From positions 1-6,310 of the forward strand of contig JACCXE010000338.1 in NCBI GenBank assembly GCA_013697265.1: a DNA stretch of 6,310 bases, written 5' to 3'. A program made the translations under genes and the position numbers. This document shows positions 1 to 6,310 of the stretch, one piece after another. The number at the start of each line of letters is the position of its first letter. Positions within the stretch are counted from its first letter, which is position 1. The DNA is from Actinomycetota bacterium. GTDB lineage: Bacteria; Actinomycetota; Acidimicrobiia; Acidimicrobiales; JACCXE01. The notes below the pieces were generated by a model that did not search any database, was not told the DNA's origin, and worked only from the letters and a program-made list of their open reading frames with translations.

Positions 1-3000
1 AACGGGGGAACAGGTGGTCGCCGGGAATGTTCTCGGCCAGGTTGTCTGGCCGCGACCAGCTCAGCTCGAGACGCGAGGAACCGGTGCCTTGGAAATAGTC
101 GACGCGGATGCGGTGCCGGCTTCCCGCCACGGTGTTGGTGAACAGCGCAACGCGTGTGGTCGGTGCGTAGTAGTGGTTACCCCAGTTTTCTGCCAGCAGT
201 TTGTCGTCGACAAAGATCCGTACACCGTCGTCGGAGTACGCGTAGAAGTCGTAGGCGCCGACCTGGTCGAGCTGAACCTCGCCGGTGAAGCGCGCCGACC
301 ATTTCGTGGCGCGGGCCACACCGCCACTAGTTAACTGGAGCACTGGCGATCCGTTGGTGGTGGGCGCGCCACCACCCCAGTCCTTCACGAGGCTCCCCGA
401 CGAGTTGACGCCGGTGCCGTGAAGCACGGCGCCACCGGCGAAGTGGTGTGTGTTGTCCTGGTCGACGAAGTACGAAGCGGCGAGACCCTTGATTCCGCCG
501 TCGTAGGTGGTGCTGGCTGCGGGAACCGCGGGCGAACATGCGGGGGACTTCGGGACCAAACCGTTGAAGCAGGCGACAGGCGCGGGTCCGTAGACGGTGA
601 CGGGGCGCTTGGCGTAGTCGTAAATCGTTGTCGTCTTGAGCCCGGCGCCGTCGGTCGTCGACGTCACCTGGTCATCGGCGTTCCACGTGTTGGTCGTAAC
701 GACGCCAGCCTGGTCGGCGTCACTGATCGCGCGGGCGCTCGCGTCGAGGCCGACCGTGCGTATAACAGGCGACGCGGCGCCGTCGGCCTCCTTGACAAGC
801 CTGTTCGCGCCGTACACATAAGTGTGGTTCGGACGGGCCGCCCCGGCACTCGGGGCCGGCAACGTCACCGCCGAGACAACGTCTTGGTCCCGCGTCGCTC
901 CCTGCACATAAGCGATGGTCGTGAGACTGGTCGCGTCGTTGGCGGCCTCCGCGTTTTGGATCGCGTCGTAGGCGAGCGGCGACCGGATACCCGTCAACCG
1001 CCCTTGCAAGTACTCGAAGTCGTAAACGTCATAAGTGCCGGCGCCGGAACTTCCGAGGAGATCCCAGTTGCCGTAAACGGTCTTGAGTTCCTTTGACGAC
1101 GAGTCGTAATACATGTCCATCACGAGACGCGGGTTGAAGTTCGCGCCGCTCAAGAAGACACACGACAGGCCGCCTTTGGGGCCGTGGTTCACTCCGCCGC
1201 GGCCGTCGGGCGGACTCAACGTGGCGCACGAACCTGAGCTGCCGCCGTCGTTCGTATAACCGGAGTACCCCATGGAGAGGACTCGGTTCGACACGGGGTC
1301 GGTGATGCTGAGCAGTCGCGGCGGACCACCAGGATCGGTGACGCCATAGGCGTAGGTGAGAGTGGACGGCTTGAGATCGTTCGCGGCAGACGTCACCGAA
1401 TCGAGCCGGCCTTTCGAGTCGAAGTGGTAGGTCTGGCCGTCGGACTCGATCAACGTGAGCGTGCGGTCGTCGTCGCGGGTCAACACGCCGTCTTCGTCGG
1501 CGGGCGCGGTGAACGTGGCCGCGTTCGTGGGGTTCAACGTTCCCGCCGGCGGAGCGACGACTTTGAACTCGGACGTGTCGCCGTCGGGCGACCGCAGAAT
1601 CACCGAAGTACCAGCGTCGGTGGCCGACGTAAAGGCGAGCGTGCCGTCGAGGTCGCTCGTCGCGGTCCAGCCGCGCGGCAGCGGGCTGTCGTCGACTTTG
1701 AGCCAGTCAGCGGGCACGACGATCGGCTGGTCGGAGTCGCGTTGGGCCCACAGCTGGATGCGCGACGCGCCGACCTGTTCCGAGTAGTCGATTCTGATCG
1801 GTAGCGAGTCATTCGGGCCGGCGTTGACCGATGATCCGAAATCGGGTGTCGGCTTCACCGGGCCGCCATTCCACGCCGAGGCGGGCGTTACTTGTGAGCT
1901 ATTGATCGATACTTTGACGCCGTCGTCGTGAATCGCCCCGAACTTCCAGTTGCCTTGCGTGCTGGGCGTGACGTAGCCGTCCCAACGGACCAGGAAGTAG
2001 TCAGCGGGTGTTGGGTTGTCAAGGTCGACGGCGGGCGATGGCGCCCCGGTTCCCCAGTCGAAGTCGATCGTCGGGTCGCGGCGAGTCATCACGAGCTGGC
2101 CCGAGAAGTCCTGCTGCTGGTTGTCGTCGAGGTAGTAACGGCCTACCAGTCCCGCGTTCTTCGGTGTTCTCGCGTCATACGCGAGCGACAGTCCCAGATC
2201 GCCTCCGAGGGCAGCCGCGCGGGTTCCCGCGACGTTGATCGTCGCGTTGCCGGTGGCGAGATTGACTGCGACCGGGCCGTACGTGTCGTAGGGACTCGGC
2301 GAGCTTGTCCCGAGGCGCTGGTCGACCTTGAAGCTGCGCACAAGACTCGGCCGCGACGTCGCGATCGGGTTGTCCAATGCGTCGAAGTCGGCGGTGTAGG
2401 CCTTCCAGTAATACGTGGTGCCGTCAACAAGGGCGCCGTCGGGGGGCTGAAAAGTCGGAGTCGTCACGTAGCCCGAGGTCACGGTTTGGCCTGACTGCGC
2501 GTCGGCGCCGGTCGCGATCTGAAACAGGTACTTCACGGTTTCGCCGTCAGGGTCCGTCGCCGCGTTGACCGACAGCTGCGGCCGCGTAGTCAGCACAGTC
2601 TGCGCGTCTGCGGGCGCCGTCTGGGTCGGAATGCCGGGTGTGCGGTCGTAGGTGATCCACAACTCGGGAACCCACGGGCTCTCGGCCGAGTGATACGCGT
2701 GGTAGCGGTCACCGGTGGTGATGGCTTCGTCGGCCGAGAACAAGGTGACGCCATAGTTCGGCACGCTCAGACCCGTCGGGAGGTTGTTGGCGCTGCCAAC
2801 CCAAGCCTGGGTGTACGTGGTCACGGGGAAAGTGACCAGGTCGTCGGCGCACGGGCGACTGTTGCCGATGTCGTAGCCCTGGTTGATGGAATCGGTGAAG
2901 CCGGGCGCGTCGGCCCACGTGACCGGCGGACCCCAAGCAGCGGTGTTTCGTTGCGCGTAGACCGAACCTGCTGGGCAGCGCCCGGCGTTTGCCTCGAGCA

Positions 3001-4210
3001 GTTGGATGTAGGCGTTGCTCACCACCGCGTCGCCGGGCAGCCCGGGGTTGAAGGTGAGCACGGAGCGCCAGATGTCTTGTGCGCTTGGGTGACGACCGGC
3101 GTACAGAAACGGGTCACTCCACGCGTTCTGTGACGGCACGCCGCTGCGTACCCACGAGTCGCCCGTGTAGTTCTCGTTGGTCTTGCGCACGATCGTCACG
3201 AACGGATCGACCGTGATCGGAAATTCACGCCCAGGGTCACCAGCCCACTCCGGATCGATTTCGAAGTGCGCCAACACGTCACCGCCCGAGACCGAGTCGA
3301 GCACGACCTTGACGCCCGTCGCCTCGGGAACACCCGCGCCGTCCCGCGCAATACCGTGCGCCCACACCGCCGCTACGGCGCCGTCGGCGTTCAGGAATTC
3401 AACGTCGTCGCCGGACTGGCGTGCGGTCCAACCGTTTGGCACCGACAGTCGCTCCGTCAGCGGAATAACGAGCGCGTCACGGTTCGGCACCCGGTACGCG
3501 GTCTCGGCGCCCGACCGCAACGCCGTTACGTCAAGGCCGATACCCGCCGGAAGCGCGTCGTCGAAACGGGCCGCGTTCTCGACGACCTCCGCAGCCTTGC
3601 CTGGAGTCAGATGATCCGAGTGCAACACCAGCGCGCCGCCGTCGACGGGGATCGTCAACAAGTCCTGGTCCGTTGAACCAGCTATGACGCTGTCGACCAG
3701 CGGTTGGCGCTGATGCAGTCGTCCGTCGTCCTGCTTGGTCAGCGCTAGGTCAACGTCCTTCCACGCACCGGCCGCGTCCTTCACGTGCACGGGTGCCTGC
3801 GAGATGTGGACCGTTTCGGTGCCGTCGGGGTTCTTGTACACCTCGCGATCCGCCGACTTCGACACAAGCTTCGAACGATTCTTGTCGAACGACTTCGGCT
3901 TGTCGCCGCGAGCGTGGTCGCGAGCCTCACTCGCCGCCTGATCGCTGACCGTGCCCGGCATGTCCAGAAAGCTTGCCTCGGGAGTGGAGGGCGGATCGAA
4001 CGAACTACTAGATCGAAGCGACTTCGGAGTGACCTTGTTGGGTCGGTCATTGGCAGAAGACGCCGACGCCCGCGTAAACGCCTCACCTCCGGCCAACAAT
4101 GCCAACGCCACTACGGCTATGACGACGGTTCGGCGCCCACGCGAACGTCGGCGGATACGACTCGATACGGCGGCGTTCAAGACGCCAACTTCGTGCCCCA
4201 GCACACTCAT
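1..4210 (-). CDS. Large secreted RHS/YD-repeat protein with DNRLRE and two PA14 domains (N-terminal ~1403 residues; runs off left edge)
   Basis: One frame stays open from the ATG at 4210 to the left edge, with no stop or frameshift seen in about 1403 codons. The N-terminus has an Arg-rich stretch (residues 18-27, RIRRRSRGRR), a hydrophobic helix (about 28-41) and an Ala/Ser-rich site (TRASASS), so export by a long signal peptide or signal anchor is likely. Residues about 120-160 (YKNPDGTETVHISQAPVHVK, then a KDVDLAL end) match the N-terminal module seen before RHS regions in many actinobacterial wall proteins. A DNRLRE-type domain follows (about 331-521), then a fibronectin-like segment (about 524-628), an RHS entry motif (VNLATGNATINVAG), PA14 domain 1 (about 687-838, GLVGRYYL, HDDGVKV), YD-like sequence (about 920-1000 and 1150-1207, NTWNADDQV), and PA14 domain 2 (about 1238-1388, YSDDGVRIFVDD, ending IPGDHLFPR). 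Such proteins act at the cell surface; many end in a toxin or adhesin tip. That end is missing here, so the activity is unknown. Confidence 0.93.
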   Translation of the reverse strand, partial: MSVLGHEVGVLNAAVSSRIRRRSRGRRTVVIAVVALALLAGGEAFTRASASSANDRPNKVTPKSLRSSSSFDPPSTPEASFLDMPGTVSDQAASEARDHARGDKPKSFDKNRSKLVSKSADREVYKNPDGTETVHISQAPVHVKDAAGAWKDVDLALTKQDDGRLHQRQPLVDSVIAGSTDQDLLTIPVDGGALVLHSDHLTPGKAAEVVENAARFDDALPAGIGLDVTALRSGAETAYRVPNRDALVIPLTERLSVPNGWTARQSGDDVEFLNADGAVAAVWAHGIARDGAGVPEATGVKVVLDSVSGGDVLAHFEIDPEWAGDPGREFPITVDPFVTIVRKTNENYTGDSWVRSGVPSQNAWSDPFLYAGRHPSAQDIWRSVLTFNPGLPGDAVVSNAYIQLLEANAGRCPAGSVYAQRNTAAWGPPVTWADAPGFTDSINQGYDIGNSRPCADDLVTFPVTTYTQAWVGSANNLPTGLSVPNYGVTLFSADEAITTGDRYHAYHSAESPWVPELWITYDRTPGIPTQTAPADAQTVLTTRPQLSVNAATDPDGETVKYLFQIATGADAQSGQTVTSGYVTTPTFQPPDGALVDGTTYYWKAYTADFDALDNPIATSRPSLVRSFKVDQRLGTSSPSPYDTYGPVAVNLATGNATINVAGTRAAALGGDLGLSLAYDARTPKNAGLVGRYYLDDNQQQDFSGQLVMTRRDPTIDFDWGTGAPSPAVDLDNPTPADYFLVRWDGYVTPSTQGNWKFGAIHDDGVKVSINSSQVTPASAWNGGPVKPTPDFGSSVNAGPNDSLPIRIDYSEQVGASRIQLWAQRDSDQPIVVPADWLKVDDSPLPRGWTATSDLDGTLAFTSATDAGTSVILRSPDGDTSEFKVVAPPAGTLNPTNAATFTAPADEDGVLTRDDDRTLTLIESDGQTYHFDSKGRLDSVTSAANDLKPSTLTYAYGVTDPGGPPRLLSITDPVSNRVLSMGYSGYTNDGGSSGSCATLSPPDGRGGVNHGPKGGLSCVFLSGANFNPRLVMDMYYDSSSKELKTVYGNWDLLGSSGAGTYDVYDFEYLQGRLTGIRSPLAYDAIQNAEAANDATSLTTIAYVQGATRDQDVVSAVTLPAPSAGAARPNHTYVYGANRLVKEADGAASPVIRTVGLDASARAISDADQAGVVTTNTWNADDQVTSTTDGAGLKTTTIYDYAKRPVTVYGPAPVACFNGLVPKSPACSPAVPAASTTYDGGIKGLAASYFVDQDNTHHFAGGAVLHGTGVNSSGSLVKDWGGGAPTTNGSPVLQLTSGGVARATKWSARFTGEVQLDQVGAYDFYAYSDDGVRIFVDDKLLAENWGNHYYAPTTRVALFTNTVAGSRHRIRVDYFQGTGSSRLELSWSRPDNLAENIPGDHLFPR

Positions 4211-4217
4211 CAATTTG

Positions 4218-4224
4218 CCCCTTC
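4218..4224 (-). promoter_or_regulatory. Ribosome binding site of the RHS protein gene
   Basis: The minus strand reads GAAGGGG, followed by seven bases (CAAATTG) and then ATG. This good Shine-Dalgarno match at normal spacing supports the start at 4210. Confidence 0.7.
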
Positions 4225-4271
4225 AAGCGGATACTCAACGCATCCCCGTTCGAAGGCGGCAGATCTTTCAG

Positions 4272-4290
4272 ACAAACCCAAGAAGTTTGT
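4272..4290. other. Short inverted repeat in the sigma-RHS gap
   Basis: The arms ACAAAC (4272-4277) and GTTTGT (4285-4290) are perfectly complementary around a seven-base loop, just past the sigma gene stop. The stem is AU-rich and no U-run follows on the minus strand, so a full terminator is unlikely. It could be a weak attenuator, an mRNA processing structure or an operator half-site pair. The rest of the 87-base gap (4211-4297) holds only the ribosome binding site of the next gene. I see no convincing promoter there, so read-through from the sigma gene is possible. Confidence 0.35.
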
Positions 4291-4297
4291 GTGGGCA

Positions 4298-5242
4298 TCA
4301 GCGCCCGGGCAGAACCGCCTCCACGTCGTCGGCGTTACCCGCACAGACCGTGCCGACCGCAGGCAAATTCTCGACACAGACGACCGGGTCGCCCGGCGCC
4401 GATGGTCGGGTCCCGGCATCGAGAAGTGGCGTGTTCGCGGGCGCAAGGTGAACAACCAGCGGAGGTAACGGCACCTTCGATCGATACGGCGAGAGTGGTG
4501 CCGCCTTGACCGAATTCGTGTCACGCCGTTCGGCGTCGTGTTGGTCGGCTGTCAACGTGCGGCTGACTTGCTTCCGAAACGTCGCCGACGGAGCACGGGT
4601 TGAGTTCGGGGCCATTGCTCCGCCGTTGCCGCCGTTGCCGCTGTTACCGCCGGTCAACACCCCGACAGCAATCACTGCGGTAGCGAGTGCGGCCGTCGTC
4701 AATCCACGACGCAAGGCAACGCGCCGTCTCAGGCCGACCAGCCATCCCGACATGCTCGCAAGGACCTCCTGCAAGCGCCGCCGCGCGCGGTGGCGGCGTA
4801 CGTAGTCCTGTTTGTCGGCCGACACTTCGTCGGAGCGCAACAACTGGTCACGATCCGCCGTGCTTAACGCCGCCCAAGCCGCAAGCGAGGTGATCCGCTC
4901 GACAACCGCCCCAGACTCGTCGCTCTCCGCAGGCCCCGACAAACGGCCTTCGATCGAGCCGCGGCGCTCCGCCTTGCGCAGATAGTCGACCCACAAGTGA
5001 TGCGCGGCGTGGTGCGCGAATCGCAAAAGATCCTCGGCGTCGGCAAAAGGCACCTGCTTGCTCAGCGCTTTGAACACCACATCCTGGGTGATGTCCTCGG
5101 CGTTCTCATGCGTGGCGCCGCGATGTCGCAACACGCCATACAGCTCGGACCGAACCGCGACCCAATCAACAGGCGAAAGATCGGGCTGGGTCGTGCGGGG
5201 AGATGGGCGTAACTCCCATCGCTCGAACTTTGAGGTGCCCAT
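4298..5242 (-). CDS. ECF-like sigma factor fused to a transmembrane helix and an exported Cys-loop tail
   Basis: This is a 314-residue protein from the ATG at 5242. A GTG at 5263 would add seven residues, but it has no visible Shine-Dalgarno sequence, whereas GGAAG lies 10 bases before the ATG. Residues 26-94 look like sigma-70 region 2: HENAEDITQDVVFKAL (45-60) matches the core-binding helix and WVDYLRKAERR (84-94) the end of the -10 binding part. Residues about 115-162 resemble region 4 (LSTADRDQLL, then YVRRHRARRRL), but the segment between is roughly ten residues shorter than usual, so the first helix of the -35 binding fold seems reduced. A basic patch (RRRVALRR, 172-179) precedes a single membrane helix (about 181-198). 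A Gly/Asn linker and a Pro-rich tail follow, ending in a loop between Cys289 and Cys300. The positive-inside rule puts the sigma domains in the cytoplasm and the tail outside. The protein is probably a membrane-tethered regulator; its targets are unknown, with the RHS gene just downstream an obvious candidate. Confidence 0.85.
   Translation of the reverse strand: MGTSKFERWELRPSPRTTQPDLSPVDWVAVRSELYGVLRHRGATHENAEDITQDVVFKALSKQVPFADAEDLLRFAHHAAHHLWVDYLRKAERRGSIEGRLSGPAESDESGAVVERITSLAAWAALSTADRDQLLRSDEVSADKQDYVRRHRARRRLQEVLASMSGWLVGLRRRVALRRGLTTAALATAVIAVGVLTGGNSGNGGNGGAMAPNSTRAPSATFRKQVSRTLTADQHDAERRDTNSVKAAPLSPYRSKVPLPPLVVHLAPANTPLLDAGTRPSAPGDPVVCVENLPAVGTVCAGNADDVEAVLPGR
4621..4652 (-). repeat. 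Short in-frame repeat encoding the Gly/Asn linker of the sigma factor
   Basis: Near-repeats of a nine-base unit (GGCAACGGC on the minus strand) encode GGNSGNGGNGG right after the membrane helix. The repeat looks like a flexible spacer between the helix and the exported tail, and is likely to vary in length between strains. Confidence 0.6.
5202..5220. promoter_or_regulatory. Inverted repeat upstream of the peptide gene, possible operator or hairpin
   Basis: GATGGG (5202-5207) and CCCATC (5215-5220) are perfect six-base complementary arms around a seven-base spacer. The repeat lies 21 bases before the proposed TTG start of the peptide gene and inside the first codons of the sigma gene. It could be a regulator binding site or an mRNA hairpin. 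It may also be chance, since it sits in coding sequence and the region is GC-rich. Confidence 0.25.
5231..5237 (+). promoter_or_regulatory. Ribosome binding site deciding the start of the secreted peptide
   Basis: TGAGGTG lies four bases before a TTG at 5242, with the GAGG core six bases away. The alternative ATG at 5203 has GGGGAG directly abutting it, which is too close. The TTG at 5230 has no Shine-Dalgarno match. This favours the 49-residue form of the peptide. Confidence 0.5.
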
Positions 5243-5391
5243 TGCCCCGTAACTTCCGCCCACGCGTCGTAGCGGTCTTGCTCGCCGCGTTCCTAATGCT
5301 CACGGTACCGGTTGGTGTCGCCCGCGCGGACTGCATCTACGTGCGAGTCCCATTGACAAATCCGCCAATTGGTACAGAAGTTTGCTTATAA
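5242..5391 (+). CDS. Tiny secreted Cys-bounded peptide, divergent from the sigma gene (hypothetical)
   Basis: The proposed TTG start gives 49 residues; an ATG at 5203 would give 62 with the same C-terminus. Three arginines in the first eight residues, a hydrophobic core (residues 9-26, VVAVLLAAFLMLTVPVGV) and ARA at 27-29 form a textbook signal peptide with cleavage before Asp30. That leaves 20 residues beginning DCIYVRVP and ending NPPIGTEVCL, with Cys31 and Cys48 placed to form one disulfide loop. The ending resembles the Cys loop at the end of the neighbouring sigma factor (NLPAVGTVC), sharing N, P, G, T, V and C with one gap each way. I do not recognise a named family. The signal peptide and shared motif argue for a real gene, while its length and non-ATG start leave doubt. 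A role as ligand, mimic or cell-surface peptide is inference. Confidence 0.6.
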   Translation: MPRNFRPRVVAVLLAAFLMLTVPVGVARADCIYVRVPLTNPPIGTEVCL

Positions 5392-5447
5392 AAAACACAG
5401 TGCGCGTTCTGCTCTCACCACCCGCATGCCCGGCCGCGCTCAGAGCG
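5390..5447 (-). terminator. Possible terminator between the convergent peptide and binding-protein genes
   Basis: Reading the minus strand after the binding-protein stop, there is an odd palindrome CGCTCTGAGCG (5447-5437), distant arms GCTCT and AGAGC (5446-5442 and 5415-5411), and then a run of six T (5395-5390). The T-run is right for intrinsic termination, but no strong stem directly abuts it. The T-run overlaps the stop codon of the peptide gene. Termination here is plausible rather than shown. Confidence 0.3.
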
Positions 5448-5459
5448 AGTTGACCTTCG

Positions 5460-6310
5460 CTAGATGAGGCCTTCGTCGTCTAGGAAGCCCTTGGCGATGA
5501 CCGCGGCGTCTTCCTTGTCGATGTCGAACGCCTTGTTCATGTCGATCAGCTTGTCGGTGGTGAGCTTCTCGGTGATGGCGTTGGTGGCCTTCAATAGGTC
5601 CGCGTTGTCGCCCAGTTCGGTGCTGACCACGGGCAGCACATTGTCTGCCGCGAGCATGTTCTTGTCGTCTTCGAGCAGCACGTAGCCCTTCGCCGCGATG
5701 GCGCCGGCGGTCGAAAAGAGCAGGCCTACGTCGATGGAAGCGGCGCCGAGCGCATCGGCAACCTGACCGGATTCGAGCGCGGTGTAATTCTTCGACAGGT
5801 CGAGGCCGTAGGTCGCCTTGAGGCCGGGGAGGCAGAAGGGGTTCGTGGCGCAATCAGCCGGCGCACCAATTTTCAAGCTCTTGCCCTTAGACGCCAGGTC
5901 CGAGAGAGTTTTCAGGCCGTACTTGTCGGCCGTCGCCTTCGTGACCACGAACGCGTTCGTGTCCACCGCTTCGCTGGCGGTGAGCGCCGTGAGCCCGAGG
6001 GGGGTGAGGTAGGTCTCGAGCTTCTTCGCGGTTTCCTTGACGTCGCCCGTAGCCTCGCCCTTCTTGTTGTTCAGGCCTTCGAGCATCGACGCCGCGTATT
6101 CGGGGGCGAAGTTGATCTCCTTGGCCTTGAACGCTTCGAGTTCGATGTCGCGGAAGCCGCCCAACGTCTTGATTGAGGTGGTAAAGCCTTCGGCCGCGAG
6201 GCCCTGCTTGTAGATCTCGGCCAGGATCGCGGACTCACCAAAGTCCTGCGCGCCGATCGTGACCGCGACTTTCTTGTCGCCGGCGGAACCTGCGTCGTCC
6301 TTGTTGTTGT
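5460..6310 (-). CDS. Glycine betaine/choline-type ABC transporter substrate-binding protein (OpuBC/ProX family; N-terminus off right edge)
   Basis: 282 residues are visible up to the TAG at 5462-5460; the start lies beyond the window. The visible N-terminus is a polar linker (NNKDDAGSAGDKK) like that following a lipobox cysteine, then the first strand VAVTIGAQDFGESAILAEIY, matching the IGxxxFxEs-IL opening of the OpuAC/OpuBC family. Further family signatures are FAPEYAASML, TNAFVVTKATADKYGLKTLS, KIGAPADCATNPFCLPGLKA, ALESGQVADALGAASIDVGL, LFSTAGAIAAKGYVLLEDDK and ADNVLPVV. The cysteine pair in DCATNPFC may form a disulfide. The protein would sit outside the membrane as a lipoprotein and deliver a quaternary amine osmolyte (betaine, choline, carnitine or similar) to an ABC permease. 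The ligand cannot be fixed from sequence. Permease and ATPase genes are not in the window and may lie to the right. It ends 68 bases from the peptide gene, facing it, so it is probably functionally separate. Confidence 0.93.
   Translation of the reverse strand, partial: NNKDDAGSAGDKKVAVTIGAQDFGESAILAEIYKQGLAAEGFTTSIKTLGGFRDIELEAFKAKEINFAPEYAASMLEGLNNKKGEATGDVKETAKKLETYLTPLGLTALTASEAVDTNAFVVTKATADKYGLKTLSDLASKGKSLKIGAPADCATNPFCLPGLKATYGLDLSKNYTALESGQVADALGAASIDVGLLFSTAGAIAAKGYVLLEDDKNMLAADNVLPVVSTELGDNADLLKATNAITEKLTTDKLIDMNKAFDIDKEDAAVIAKGFLDDEGLI

Noticed and set aside
419..1096. Long plus-strand open frame (225 codons)
   Set aside because: It lies wholly opposite the RHS gene, is rich in Arg/Val/Gly as expected from antisense of GC-rich codons, and shows no recognisable domain.
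1150..1260. Possible Cys-loop relatives of the peptide motif inside the RHS protein (for example the Cys pair near residues 1214 and 1225)
   Set aside because: The spacing is similar to the sigma tail, but the G-T-V-C ending is absent, and a Cys pair between YD repeats and PA14 is common in this protein family as I know it. The coordinates given here are residue numbers of the RHS protein.
1928..2494. Plus-strand open frame (188 codons)
   Set aside because: Antisense shadow of the first PA14 and fibronectin-like part of the RHS protein; composition is low-complexity and no motif is seen.
4261..4297. Rho-independent terminator after the sigma gene
   Set aside because: The six-base stem is AU-rich and lacks a following T-run, so it was recorded only as an inverted repeat.
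3785..4468. Plus-strand open frame spanning the sigma-RHS gap (227 codons)
   Set aside because: It runs antisense across two well supported genes, and its translation is Arg-rich without any family motif.
4210..4524. Minus-strand open frame whose TGA overlaps the RHS start codon
   Set aside because: The overlap looks like translational coupling, but most of the frame is an out-of-frame shadow of the sigma factor's tail and encodes an Arg-rich sequence without domains.
5460..6164. Start of the binding protein at the TTG at 6164
   Set aside because: The same frame continues upstream with the family's first strand (VAVTIGAQDF) and a lipoprotein linker up to the right edge, so the gene is partial rather than starting inside the window.
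1..6310. CRISPR arrays, tRNA or rRNA genes, insertion sequences
   Set aside because: No regularly spaced direct repeats, tRNA-like cloverleaf, rRNA signature or transposase-like frame was seen on either strand.

Overview
The window comes from a high-GC bacterium, most likely an actinomycete-type (Actinomycetota) organism. The basis is GC-rich codon choice, a large secreted RHS/PA14 protein of the kind common in that phylum, an ECF-type sigma factor, and a lipoprotein-style betaine/choline-type binding protein. The lineage cannot be narrowed further from this sequence.

Layout: about two thirds of the window (positions 1-4210, minus strand) is one uninterrupted reading frame that runs off the left edge. 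It gives the first ~1403 residues of an exported RHS/YD-repeat protein with a DNRLRE-type domain, a fibronectin-like segment, two PA14 lectin-like domains and YD-type repeats. Its C-terminal RHS core and any effector domain lie outside the window. Upstream on the same strand, 87 bases away, is an unusual ECF-like sigma factor (4298-5242). It has a good region 2, a shortened region 4, a single predicted membrane helix and an exported tail ending in a two-cysteine loop. Divergent from it, with the two proposed start codons overlapping, is a tiny secreted-peptide gene (5242-5391, plus strand). It has a clear signal peptide and a predicted mature product of only 20 residues bounded by two cysteines. 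The right end (5460-6310, minus strand) holds most of an OpuBC/ProX-type glycine betaine/choline ABC transporter binding protein, convergent with the peptide gene and cut by the right edge.

Possible joint function (inference): the sigma factor's exported tail and the secreted peptide share a Cys-bounded N-x-P...[VI]-G-T...V-C motif. Together with the adjacent RHS surface protein this suggests a small self-contained module. In it, a membrane-tethered transcription factor could sense or interact with a secreted Cys-loop peptide and control the RHS gene. The binding protein looks like an unrelated housekeeping neighbour. The many plus-strand open frames opposite the RHS gene are GC-driven shadows.
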